From Nakazawaea peltata (Eukaryota; Ascomycota; Pichiomycetes; Alaninales; Pachysolenaceae), in contig BCGQ01000002.1 in the NCBI GenBank assembly GCA_001599355.1, positions 1,377,554-1,441,553 of the forward strand: a stretch of 64,000 bases of DNA, given 5' to 3'. A model generated the notes under the pieces. It ran no database searches, was not told where the DNA came from, and saw only the letters and a program-made list of their open reading frames with translations. Shown here piece after piece: positions 38,882 to 48,189 of this stretch (its first letter is position 1; each line of letters opens with the position of its first letter). A program made the position numbers and the translations under genes.

Positions 38882-39535
38882 ATGAAGTTTTCTACTTTTG
38901 CTATTGCCTCGATCGTCTCTGTTGCTTCTGCCGCACCAACAGACAAAAAGATGCCAGGTCCACAACCTTCTGGAACCATTATGATTCCATCTGGTGTTAT
39001 TCCTACTGCACCTCACCCTAGCTTTGCTGTTCCAACTGGTCTGATTCCTTCAGATGCATTTATGAGGTTTACTGCTGGCTCTGGTCATACCAAGGGTCAT
39101 CCCAATGGATATACCAAAGGACATACCAAGGGCCATGGTGAAGAGCCTTGTGAGACTACAACAGCTGAATCAGCCGCAACTGAGTCACCAAGCGCACCTA
39201 TTCCAAGTGTTCCTGTTGTCTCTTCTTTCGTTGATCCGGAAATTCCGCTGTTCAGCGAGCCTTCGGCCACCTTCATCGCAAGCGATGCCGTTCCAACAGA
39301 CTCTTTCGATATTCCACTGTTCAGCGAACCTTCAGCTACTTTCATTTCAACCGAGGCTTTTCCAACGGTCTCATTTGAAACTCCACTGTTCAGCGAACCT
39401 TCAGTGACTTTTGCTTCGAGCGATGCTGTTCCAACTGACTCCTTTGATATTCCAGTGGCTCCAACTGACCCAGCTTCACCAGTATCATCGGCCCCAAGTT
39501 TTCAGGTAACTTCGTTCATTACTTCGTTGATTTAA
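38882..39535 (+). CDS. Secreted or wall-associated protein with 23-residue repeats
   Basis: 217 residues from the ATG at 38882 (MKFSTFAIASIVSVASA, a signal peptide, then APTDKK). A Pro-rich segment is followed by a Gly/His/Lys stretch (about 75-90: GHTKGH, GYTKGHTKGHG), then three copies of a 23-residue unit from residues 121, 144 and 167 with a truncated fourth at 190. Each copy contains P-x-FSEPS-x-TF and a PT-x-SF motif; x in the first is encoded by CTG in all three and so is probably Ala. The tail is Ser/Thr/Pro-rich. There is no clear GPI signal. Two Cys at most. It resembles low-complexity yeast wall or secreted proteins, but I recognise no family. Confidence 0.78.
   Translation: MKFSTFAIASIVSVASAAPTDKKMPGPQPSGTIMIPSGVIPTAPHPSFAVPTGLIPSDAFMRFTAGSGHTKGHPNGYTKGHTKGHGEEPCETTTAESAATESPSAPIPSVPVVSSFVDPEIPLFSEPSATFIASDAVPTDSFDIPLFSEPSATFISTEAFPTVSFETPLFSEPSVTFASSDAVPTDSFDIPVAPTDPASPVSSAPSFQVTSFITSLI
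39242..39480 (+). repeat. 69-bp coding repeat, three copies and a partial fourth
   Basis: Units start at 39242, 39311, 39380 and 39449 (partial) inside the secreted protein gene. Copies are alike at both DNA and protein level, which suggests recent expansion or gene conversion. Confidence 0.9.
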
Positions 39536-41939
39536 AAACACAAACAAAAGCTGGACTTTATGACAAAACACTTTGCTACACCGAGACCATCTTCATTTCC
39601 TTCGGTCTCGTTTTTCTACTTTACTACATCTTTATATACATGATATAGACAAATCACGATCTTTTTCTTTTCTTCTAATACAGAGTATGGTTTACAATTG
39701 GGGAGCTGAAGACCTTTGAAGCATTTTTTGATATCTACATCTAGATTATATCAGTGGCTGTAGTAATGAGTCGAAGATAACGGGTTTCAAATTTGACACA
39801 TGACATAAGCAAGATTCCCTTTAAGGGTTTTGAAGTGCCCGATTCGATCAAAAAATCGTTTCCATCAATGATATTTCGCTTTCCGTGTGCCTATCAATTT
39901 AAGACGAGAACTAGTTTTCAGATAAGGATTGGGGATACACTGATTATAGGAAACATCGGAGTAAGTGGACCGGATGGATAGGATACGGACACAACAGAAT
40001 CACCGAATTAGATGATCCTCAGCCATAAGAGAAATCAAGGCAAAAGCAGCACTTCGGTGATCATCAAATGGAATCTCGGTATTGTAATTTAAAGCGAAGA
40101 TAGCATGTAATGCCTTACAAAACCCCCCCTCCCCCTCTCAAAAAGTATAGATTGGTGTCACAGGGACGCCGGATGAAAACTCATACGAAAACATGGAGGC
40201 ACATCTTCAGAAACGGCATCTACAATGTGTTAAGGGGTGGAACAGTCTCTGCATTACTAGGGGCACGGACGTTATGCACTCTCAAAAAAGATAACCAGAG
40301 ATCGAATTGATTAAAACGCACCGGCTTAAGGAAAAAAAAACTAGCGGTTAACTTTAGTCAAAGCCGTATTGTTGGTGGAGGAGTCGCGGGAGCTGTCGAG
40401 GATTTCCAGAATCGATGAATTATGGAGGAGATCATGGGGGAGCAGAATTGGAGTGTTTACTCGATGAATGTGGCTGTTCTTTAACACATGCACAATTCGA
40501 TTTACTTGGAGGTAACTAAGTACTAAATTTAGATGATAATGGCCTTAGTTTGGATCTATCGATGGAACGGTACTGCCAAGATGCTAGTAGAACAAGCGGT
40601 AAGTTGCAAGTAATTTCACCGAATCACCGAAAATGAAATGAAGATTCCAGTAAAATCCAAATTATCGCATTTAGGTAGTAGTAGATCATTTTGATCAAAA
40701 GATAAAATGATTGGCACAAAAGTCTCGAGCCCTGCACAGGGCATGGAAACCCAGGGCAAATTCAAAAATAAGTAAGCTAAAGCCGGTGAATAAAGATGAT
40801 TTTTTTCTATTGTTCCCCAAAGAGGAGTGGACGCGCTTAACGAAGTGAAGAAAAAATTACAAAGAGTGTTACTAAAGAGGATGCTAGCGCGCTAAGCGCA
40901 AGGTAAAATTTCTTTTGAGCTAAAACCAAGACTTGATTTCTATAGTGCCACTGCCGTGGCACAACCCAAAGTTGATAGCGTATGCAGCGCCAAGTTGCTA
41001 CTAGAAAGTAAAAGTACGACCGATCGGGGCTAAGCTGATTTTCAGTGTGGCAACGGGCTCTGTGTAAGCGCACGGTTCCCTGGCAACTTCGGGAAATACA
41101 ATCTGTCTGCATATTTTTGTAGTGATATTTTTGAATCAAATTAAGCTTTGCAGGAGACAAGAGAATAAGTTAATAGGGAAACTGGGCGAGCATTTTTGAC
41201 CAAAAAGTGGAGGAGATGTAACTGATTGGGAGAAGAAGTATAAAGCCAAGACGGATCCCCGAGTATAATCTTTGTAGCAACTAAAGGAAATTAAGATTGA
41301 AGTAAGCAACCCTCACTCTATAAGCTATAAGCCTTGAGACACGATACGTACCCGCATATTTGAGTAATTGTATCCAGAGAGGAGATTTACAAAGTTAAAT
41401 TCAAGTTGAGATTCAAATCCAGATTTACAAAGACTAGATTTGAATTCAATCCCTAGAGTTGCAATAGGTGAATCCAGTGAGGTATTTGATTTCAATTTAA
41501 CCTGCCTCATTTTTCACTCGGTTTTACCAGATACCCAGATCAATCTTCCAAGGGTATTATTGTTCTTTTTGTTTCACATTTTCATTTCTTTTTGTTCCGT
41601 TAGAGAGCCTGTACATAGTTTAACTCATCAGGCAAATCTTACAGAAATAGTACAACGGGCAAGAAACAAAAAAAGGGCAATCTCGAAAAGAAGACCGAAA
41701 ATTTTGTCCTTGATTTGTATTCAGTGCGCAGTGATTGGCCAAAGATCAAACTGATTAAAATTACGTAAGCATATTATTGGCTGCGAAAGCAAGTCCTGTG
41801 ATAGAAAACAAAGGGGCAAATTATACCATTTAATTTCTTTTTCTACATAGAAGCTCGAGCACCAGATTAGACAGGTGGAAAAATCTTCGGATTCTTATAT
41901 ATAAAAGTGAGATCGGGAAAGAGCGAAAATATTCCAAAG
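39536..41939. promoter_or_regulatory. 2.4 kb gene-free region upstream of the iron GATA factor
   Basis: This is the longest gene-free stretch of the window. It holds four AGATAA GATA-type words (39775-39780, 39920-39925, 40289-40294, 40700-40705), two perfect short hairpins (40729-40742 and 40945-40962) and a GC-richer segment (40880-41100). The TCACCGAA word recurs at about 40001, 40049 (inverted) and 40616-40630. Only small unsupported frames are present. A TATATATAAAAG box ends at 41907. Confidence 0.5.
40945..40962. other. Perfect 7-bp hairpin
   Basis: GTGCCAC, a four-base loop, then GTGGCAC. A second palindrome GCCCTG-CA-CAGGGC is at 40729-40742. Both lie in the gene-free region and could be part of a structured RNA or chance. 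Confidence 0.4.
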
Positions 41940-43118
41940 ATGTTGGTCGAAATTAAAATGAAGCCACTTCATGATATTGGGCAAATGAGATCTGTGCCGT
42001 TGGTGAAACGGGAACTGACCTCACCTAAACTGCTGTTACTGCCCAGAAATCCAGGATCAAGTGCTATGGGTGATCTGAATAAAGGTCTTTCGTGCTCGAA
42101 TTGTGGAACCACCAAGACTCCACTTTGGAGAAGAGCCGTCGATGGGAGTCTTATTTGTAATGCATGTGGATTATACTATAGACTGAATAATCACCATAGA
42201 CCGGTGAATTTAAAGAGACCACTTCATACTGTGACGTTACCACAGCATCAAACTTCCGAAGGAACGTGTAAAGGTGATGGTCGTTGTAATGGAACTGGAG
42301 GTTCCCTGGCATGTAACGGATGTCCTCTGTATAATAATCGTGTTGTGATACCGGCAAATGGAGCCACTTCACCTAACCCTTCTTCACCACAAGGGAATGA
42401 TTCAACTGATGGTCAAGTGAAATCGGAGGAAGAGACCGTCGCCATTGCATGTACTAATTGTGGTACTACCGTGACTCCTCTTTGGAGACGTGATGATGTG
42501 GGGAACAATATCTGCAATGCTTGTGGATTATACTTCAAATTGCGTGGATGTCATAGACCTATCAAGTTGAAAAGAGCCACGATCAAAAGAAGAAAGAGAC
42601 TACAACCAACCGGTGCTTCTCTGAGCTCACCTCCTGGTGAGCTGTCACTGCCTCTGAGCAAGGTTGCAAAGACATCTGCTTCTCCTATTTTGAGATCACC
42701 TCTTGGAAATACTTCGATTAGTCCTGTGATTGTGGCATCTCCTGTTACTCAACAATCAACTCCTGTTAGCTTTGGAGGTTCTGCTCCTCCTACTGACACA
42801 ACTAATAGGATCACATTACCACCTTTGAGATTCCAACAGTTGCCTCCAGCAGTTGATTTCACCCATTCATACAAGCCAGAATTGATGCTTCCTAGATTAA
42901 ATTCTCCTAATCCAGATTCAGTTCATCCTGGGTTACCTAGACCTCAGGCCTCATCTTTAAGATCGACACCTGATCCTACACCTGGGCCTCAGAGTTTCCA
43001 GGTAACTCCTCCACGCCCATCTCAGCATAATGATAAACCAAGTTCAGCTAAATCTGAATCGGAGTCATCGACCAAGTTGTCACCACCTCCGATGAGTATG
43101 AGCTCGCTTTTGAATTAA
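41940..43118 (+). CDS. SFU1: Two-finger GATA iron repressor (Sfu1/SreA/Urbs1 type)
   Basis: 392 residues from the ATG at 41940. Two GATA zinc fingers, [14 protein letters not shown]...CNACG near residues 51-75 and [14 protein letters not shown]...CNACG near 171-195, flank a Cys-rich region (about 110-135) with [10 protein letters not shown] and NGCPLYNN. That arrangement is diagnostic of the fungal iron-sensing repressors. They shut off siderophore and iron-uptake genes when iron is plentiful, and the Cys-rich region senses iron. The tail is Ser/Pro-rich and disordered. CTG at 42183 in finger 1 (YYR-x-NN) sits where the family has Ala. The TATA box ends only about 34 bp before this ATG, so a later Met (41958 or 41988) is possible. 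Confidence 0.9.
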   Translation: MLVEIKMKPLHDIGQMRSVPLVKRELTSPKLLLLPRNPGSSAMGDLNKGLSCSNCGTTKTPLWRRAVDGSLICNACGLYYRLNNHHRPVNLKRPLHTVTLPQHQTSEGTCKGDGRCNGTGGSLACNGCPLYNNRVVIPANGATSPNPSSPQGNDSTDGQVKSEEETVAIACTNCGTTVTPLWRRDDVGNNICNACGLYFKLRGCHRPIKLKRATIKRRKRLQPTGASLSSPPGELSLPLSKVAKTSASPILRSPLGNTSISPVIVASPVTQQSTPVSFGGSAPPTDTTNRITLPPLRFQQLPPAVDFTHSYKPELMLPRLNSPNPDSVHPGLPRPQASSLRSTPDPTPGPQSFQVTPPRPSQHNDKPSSAKSESESSTKLSPPPMSMSSLLN

Positions 43119-43230
43119 TTATTTATTAACGTATTTATTGATTAAATGAACAATGCATGATATGTATGTAGGTAGTAGCGGTCACCGATGGTAGAGACCT
43201 CTGGTAAAGGCCTCTGGCGAACACCAAGGC

Positions 43231-44283
43231 TCAAACAGCAACTCTTTGTCTTCCCTCTCTTTGTAATGGAGGTAAATCGGTATTTTTGTCGTCTCCATAC
43301 GGAACACTCCCCATTAAACCCTTGCTCTCGGCAAAATCTGACGATCTTTCGAACTGAGGATCCGTCTGGTAATACTCATCGATGATCGGATGCAATAAGA
43401 CGGTCTGATTTTTCACAGTTAATATGGAATTTGTAGGCACTGTGATCCAATCTTCTCTTTCAAAGGTCAAAGGCTCAGAAGAAATCATAACCACGTCCTG
43501 TAAACGGTCTTTACGTTGCATTCTGAACTCTCCAGGTTCATATTCTACAAATTTGGACCCTGTACTGAAATGTAAAGAGGCCAGTTCATCAGTTTTTGAA
43601 CTGATATATCTGGAAACTATGATTGTACAGCCATCGGTGACGGCAAAGTTCATCAACGAAGGCTCATTACATGGGATTTCAACCTCTTTCTTCCATTTAT
43701 TGAGAAGAGCAATGGTATCGAACATCAGCTGTCTCATTAACAGATGAGAAATCTCTCCTGGTTTGACATCTTTCAACTTCTTCCCTGCCAAACGTTGAAG
43801 AGAATCGAGATAAAGAGAGAAACAACTCTCACTATCAGTAGAACCTTGGATAATGTAGAAAAACTCGTCACTGATGTGATTAATCAACTTCTTCTTGATC
43901 CTGATGAAGTTAGAAACCCCACCATTGTGCATAAATGTGAAGTTATGGTAAGTGAATGGATGACAATTGGTCTCTGATAAGACACCATAAGTAGAAGCCC
44001 TTACGTGGGCGAAAACAAGGTTAGATTTGGTTTTTTCCAGGATGACTTCCAAATTCAAGTTATTCCACAGTGGAGTAGTGTCTCTGAAACAACACGGACC
44101 TTCCACGTCACCTTCTGGGGTCTCTGGATAGTATGCTATTCCGAAGCCATCGGCGTTAATAGGGATATTGTGCATTCTTAGACGGGAGTCATATGATTGT
44201 TTTATGATGGAATGAGCGGGTCTTGTGAGTAATTTCGAGAGGAGGATTGGATCCTTGCCTTTATAGACCAAAAACCGGCACAT
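43231..44283 (-). CDS. DUG3: Class II glutamine amidotransferase of glutathione degradation, Dug3
   Basis: 350 residues. The start is fixed at the ATG 44283 (MCRFLVYKGK), because this Ntn-hydrolase family needs the second-residue Cys to be N-terminal after Met removal; the frame stays open 29 codons further upstream to another Met but that would bury the nucleophile. Conserved blocks are LTRPAHSIIKQSYDSRLR, NADGFGIAYY, FAHVRASTYGVLSETNCHPF, FMHNGGVSNF and GSTDSESCFSLYLD. The C-terminal LLHPIIDEYYQTDP and ESKGLMGSVP match yeast Dug3. With Dug1 and Dug2 it degrades glutathione in the cytosol. Confidence 0.95.
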   Translation of the reverse strand: MCRFLVYKGKDPILLSKLLTRPAHSIIKQSYDSRLRMHNIPINADGFGIAYYPETPEGDVEGPCCFRDTTPLWNNLNLEVILEKTKSNLVFAHVRASTYGVLSETNCHPFTYHNFTFMHNGGVSNFIRIKKKLINHISDEFFYIIQGSTDSESCFSLYLDSLQRLAGKKLKDVKPGEISHLLMRQLMFDTIALLNKWKKEVEIPCNEPSLMNFAVTDGCTIIVSRYISSKTDELASLHFSTGSKFVEYEPGEFRMQRKDRLQDVVMISSEPLTFEREDWITVPTNSILTVKNQTVLLHPIIDEYYQTDPQFERSSDFAESKGLMGSVPYGDDKNTDLPPLQREGRQRVAV

Positions 44284-44748
44284 TGTGGGTGGTTTTGAGG
44301 TGGGATTGATTGGTGAGAGATGGTCTGTTGAGGTGATGAAGTGTGGCGTTTTTTTTTTTGTGCTGGACAAAGTGCGCGGGTGAGATGATGTGGCGAGTGA
44401 GCGGTGAGTGATTTTTTGTGGCGAGTGAGATGTGGCGCAGCAATGTGATCCGATTGACTAGCGAATTTTTTTGGTGTTACGATGTATTGGTGGGGTAGAG
44501 ATCTGTAAAGGGGAGATAAGGGGTCATGATAGCGGGGAAGGGGCTAGTGGACACGGGCACGGCAACCACATGTTACAATGTTCAATCAAATTATTATATT
44601 AACTATACAAAACATTCCAGGGAGACTGGCGTAAGAGGGATAGAGCATGGCAGAGAGTGGCGGGCACAGAAGTCTGCCGGGCACAAAAGTCTACCGGGCA
44701 CAGAAGCTTGCATGGCACAGAAATCAGCCGGGCACAAGTCAGGCACAC
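44284..44748. promoter_or_regulatory. DUG3 upstream region with 17-bp minisatellite
   Basis: 465 bp. Positions 44290-44480 are G/T-rich with repeated GCGAGTGA words. The minisatellite is at 44660-44743. No gene is seen. Confidence 0.45.
44660..44743. repeat. 17-bp minisatellite, five copies
   Basis: Units at 44660, 44677, 44694, 44711 and 44728 with consensus CCGGGCACARAAGTCTR; the last is one base short. It lies immediately beyond the SAC6 stop. Confidence 0.88.
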
Positions 44749-46882
44749 CTAAACACCCAACGACATCAACGACCCAACAAACGTCAATATCAACCTAGAT
44801 CTAACCTCATTGATATCCTCTGGTACCAACCAAATCAATGCCCCCAATTTTCTCAGAATAGAAATCAGTAATCTAGCATTAGCATATCTCTCCTCTTCGG
44901 TAGATCCCGAAGTGACCAAATCATAATCGACATATCCAGGTTTCAACCCATTGAGTAAATCTAAAAGCCAAACACCAGAAGACAAAGATGGATCTTTGAA
45001 CGACCGAATAGATGAAGATTTGCCACCCTTGGCAACCTGCAGTTGTCCCCACTTCAAAATATCCGAATCGGTCAATTCTTTACCGTTCAGGGACAAAGAG
45101 TGCAAAGTTAAAGTGATGTTTCTGCGCATTAATTGCCAAACGAGCCCCAAAGTTAAAACTTTAGTACCATCTAAGATATCGGAGCCTTCGATTCCCACTA
45201 GGGAGAATTTGTTGGCTTTTCCGATTTCCACACAGTAATTTGTGTTTTCTAACGCTTTAAATCTCATTACTTCTCCACCATTAGCTGGTCTCTTGTTGAC
45301 ATGTTTCCAGTTAACGGTGCCAGGCATGACCTTATCAAAGGCTTGTAAAAGAACAAGACCATCCTTGACATCCTCGAATAAGGAAACCACTGGTGGGTCT
45401 ACATCCAAAGAGTTCAACCATAAGGTGAAGACTCTGGCTTCTCTTTCGCCCTCTGCGTCGAACTCCTCGATTTCTGGTTTTTCCGACTCCTCGATAGGAT
45501 CTAAACCAGGCCAGGTGTTGAACAAATGCAGAACAAAGGCCAAATTCAATTTAGGATTACCGGCAACCAAAGAAGTTGGGGTCAAATATTTACGGCATCC
45601 GATTTTATCGGCATTATCCAAGATTTGTTCCAGTCTAGCAGTTAAATCCGAGGTCTGTAATGGCAGTCTGGAGCATACATCCGGTTTCAACTGGTTCAAT
45701 AAGATAGTGTAATTTTCACCATCGCAAACATCCTTGGAAAAATTGGAGACTCTTCTGGACCAATTGGCCAGTTTCAAATGGTAATTGAACCATCTTAATA
45801 AGATCTGTTCTGGGGGCAATCTCAAGAATTGCTCCAAAGTCTCATCATCTTCCAATAATCTATACAACTCAGGGTGTAATTTAATATCAATTTTACTCAA
45901 TAAACCTCTTCTGATGATCTGCCAAATAAGACCTAAAATTAAATGTTCTTTACCTTCGATGATATCTTCGGAGTGGACGTTGACGACGACACAGCCAATG
46001 GCCTTAGCCGAATTGATCACAATATTGGCATTTTCCGACATGGTGAAGTTGTTGAGAGATTTACCTTTCTTAGGGAAATTCAATACTCTGGTATCGATGG
46101 TGTCTGGAACGGAGTCGTTAATCAATTTGGAAAGCAACAAACCGTCTACACACTCATCGAAAAGTTGGAAATTGTCCAATGGGAGTGGTAATCTGTCACC
46201 TACATGAGGGTCTCCAGCTAAGACCGAGTTGATATGTCTAGTGAACTCGACTCTTTCTTCATCGTTGATGGTGTGAGTAGTGCCGGAGGTTCTTCCACTG
46301 ACGATAACCTTAGCTTTATGACCTGAACCTGAATGTTGTTGCATTCCTGGAGAGGCTGGGGTGTTGAGGGTGGCACCAGCCAGAGGTTGAGCTGGCTCCA
46401 ATTTCAACTCCTTCAATTTCAGCATCAATTCAACGTAATCGTCCAATTCTACATGACCAGAAGCATCGACACTGACCTGTTTTAAGGTGTTACGAACTTC
46501 ATCATACGAACCTTTACCTGATTGCGAGACACTTTCAATGATTTGTTGTTTGTCAGCCCAACCTTTGTCGTCCAGATCGATCGATCTGAACTCATCGATG
46601 ATTCCAAAGAGATCTTCTTGGTTTAAGATTGGGAATTTTCTCTGTAGATGTTAGTAAGAGGTTTAGTATGGGTAGTTGAGATGAGCTTGATGGGTATGGG
46701 GTTGATTTGAGTTGAATCCGGGCTCTTCTAGTTCAATTCTAGGTCAATTTCAGTCCAGTATCAGCCCAATGATAGCCAATTCCAGCCAATTCCGGCCCAC
46801 TCCAACCTAGTCCCAGCCAATGTCAGCCAATTTCATCTCTTAATATACCAAAATTACTCACCTGTAATTTAACGATATTCAT
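44749..46882 (-). CDS. SAC6: Fimbrin/plastin, spliced
   Basis: Exon 1 is 46862-46882 (MNIVKLQ), the intron is 46642-46861 (220 nt) and exon 2 is 44749-46641, giving 637 residues against 642 in yeast. The intron position agrees with the yeast SAC6 intron. Donor is GTGAGT; the branch point TACTAAC is at 46650-46656; acceptor is ACAG. An EF-hand-like N-terminus is followed by four calponin-homology domains in two actin-binding pairs (for example FDECVDGLLLSKLINDSVPD and RVFTLWLNSLDVDPPVVSLF). It bundles actin in patches and cables. CTG codons at 44854, 44866 and 45529 lie at positions that are Ala in both yeast and human plastins, the clearest sign of the CUG-Ala code. Confidence 0.97.
46642..46861 (-). 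other. SAC6 intron (220 nt)
   Basis: GTGAGT donor, exact TACTAAC, CAG acceptor. It contains a degenerate repeat of CAGCCAATTCC-like words at about 46740-46840. Confidence 0.94.
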
Positions 46883-47214
46883 ATTGACTCAATGAACCAA
46901 TCAATCAGTACAAATTACCTCAATTTGAGTGTTCTACTCGTCCTTTGAGATCCTGTCAATCGCTTCTGCTGGCCACTTTAAATGAAGCAACCGCTGAGCA
47001 ATTGGCTGAGCAATTGGACTGGCTGAGCAGACTGACACCGGGCTGAGCGGGTAACGTCACGACACTGGGGCTGTGGATTTGCGGTGACTAAAGGGGAAAT
47101 TGATATTTCGTGCACGACCATATCCCACCGGTGAAGAGTTCAGTTGGGTTGAGATGGGTAGAGTTATTCAATTCACCTTCAGATCAACTACAACATCCAG
47201 CACATATTCTATCA
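46883..47214. promoter_or_regulatory. SAC6 upstream region with GCTGAGC repeats and Reb1-type site
   Basis: 332 bp. GCTGAGC occurs at 46993, 47004, 47022 and 47043, and CGGGTAA (Reb1 core) at 47048-47054. No gene is seen. Confidence 0.5.
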
Positions 47215-47955
47215 TCATTTATTCATACGAAGATGCAAAAATCTTTGTCGATATTGCAGAATTTCTAACCTACTTGTCTCTTTATCTAATCCAGGAAGAC
47301 AAATAATAGGCTCCGAGATCTCTTTATCGGAGTCAAGGACCTCTTCAATACCATTGTCCAGCTCAAAACTGAAATAGAGACTAGTTGTATGTTCCAGTTG
47401 TTCGAGCAGTTTGATCTTTGAGGTTCGAAGAGGGTTTTTGCTTGAAAATATCCGGTACTTGTAATCGCTAACATCCTCTTTTTTATGTAAAATAAGCTCT
47501 TTCTTAGCCCTTGTATTATCCAATTCCATTTGAGCAACTGTAGAAGATTTGTTGTCTTGTAATAACTCTGATGAGTGAATTCCATTTCTTGAACCTCTAG
47601 ATACCGGCTCACTCGAATTTTTACCCCCTAATGATGACGATGGTACAAGCAGGTACTGCGAAATACGTTTGGATCGCACGCTCTTTGGGATAGTATGAGA
47701 AGAGCCCGACACATTGGCTGACACCACGGCAGGAGGTGATAACTCTCCAGGGAGCAGTTGATGCATCCCCAGTGGCAGCAGCAGATGCCGTACTTCATGA
47801 GAATTCGATGGTCTCGGCGGCATCTCTACCGGGTCTTCATTGGAACTTGAGGCACCGCTGTGATGATGAAGCCTTGAGGCTCTAATTTTCTTTGTAATTC
47901 CGGCAAATAGTTGACGCCGTACATCATGGCTAGTCTCTGAACGAGATTCTGACAT
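47215..47955 (-). CDS. Unrecognised Ser-rich protein
   Basis: 246 residues from the ATG at 47955 (MSESRSETSHDVRRQLFAGI). The N-terminal half is Ser-rich and basic, with a possible nuclear signal (KSVRSKRIS near residue 90) and a CTG-rich segment that reads HAAAPAGMHQA with CTG as Ala. The C-terminal 80 residues are more ordered-looking, with alternating hydrophobic and acidic residues (SLYFSFELDNGIEEVLDSDK). I do not recognise a family. Four Mcm1-type boxes lie in the 230 bp upstream, which suggests cell-cycle (M/G1) or mating-type control. Lies upstream of SAC6 on the same strand. Confidence 0.7.
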   Translation of the reverse strand: MSESRSETSHDVRRQLFAGITKKIRASRLHHHSGASSSNEDPVEMPPRPSNSHEVRHLLLPLGMHQLLPGELSPPAVVSANVSGSSHTIPKSVRSKRISQYLLVPSSSLGGKNSSEPVSRGSRNGIHSSELLQDNKSSTVAQMELDNTRAKKELILHKKEDVSDYKYRIFSSKNPLRTSKIKLLEQLEHTTSLYFSFELDNGIEEVLDSDKEISEPIICLPGLDKETSRLEILQYRQRFLHLRMNK

Positions 47956-48046
47956 CGCTCTTTAACTCTATAATCCTACACCTTCGATGTCCTTCAAATG
48001 AGCTTGACTTCTTTTCTTCTATTTGAGGTCTTGGGTATACACATTG

Positions 48047-48168
48047 CCTAATTAGGAAGGAGAATACTGAATTTCCCAATTAGGACTTGCATCGGCCTAT
48101 TTGAGAAACATCAATTAAATATCCTAATTGGGAAAGGGGTTATTTCTACTTTGATTTCCTAATTGGGA
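48047..48168. promoter_or_regulatory. Cluster of four Mcm1-type (CArG/P-box) sites
   Basis: CCTAATTAGG at 48047-48056, TCCCAATTAGGA at 48074-48085, TCCTAATTGGGA at 48122-48133 and again at 48157-48168. All fit CC-YAATTR-GG, the core of the yeast Mcm1 P-box and early cell-cycle box. They fall between the unrecognised gene (start 47955) and MTC5. Confidence 0.65.
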
Positions 48169-48189
48169 ATAATACTAAATATAGTAACA

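Noticed and set aside
44284-44370. N-terminal extension of DUG3 to 44370
   Set aside because: It would place the catalytic Cys inside the chain; this family needs Cys right after the initiator Met.
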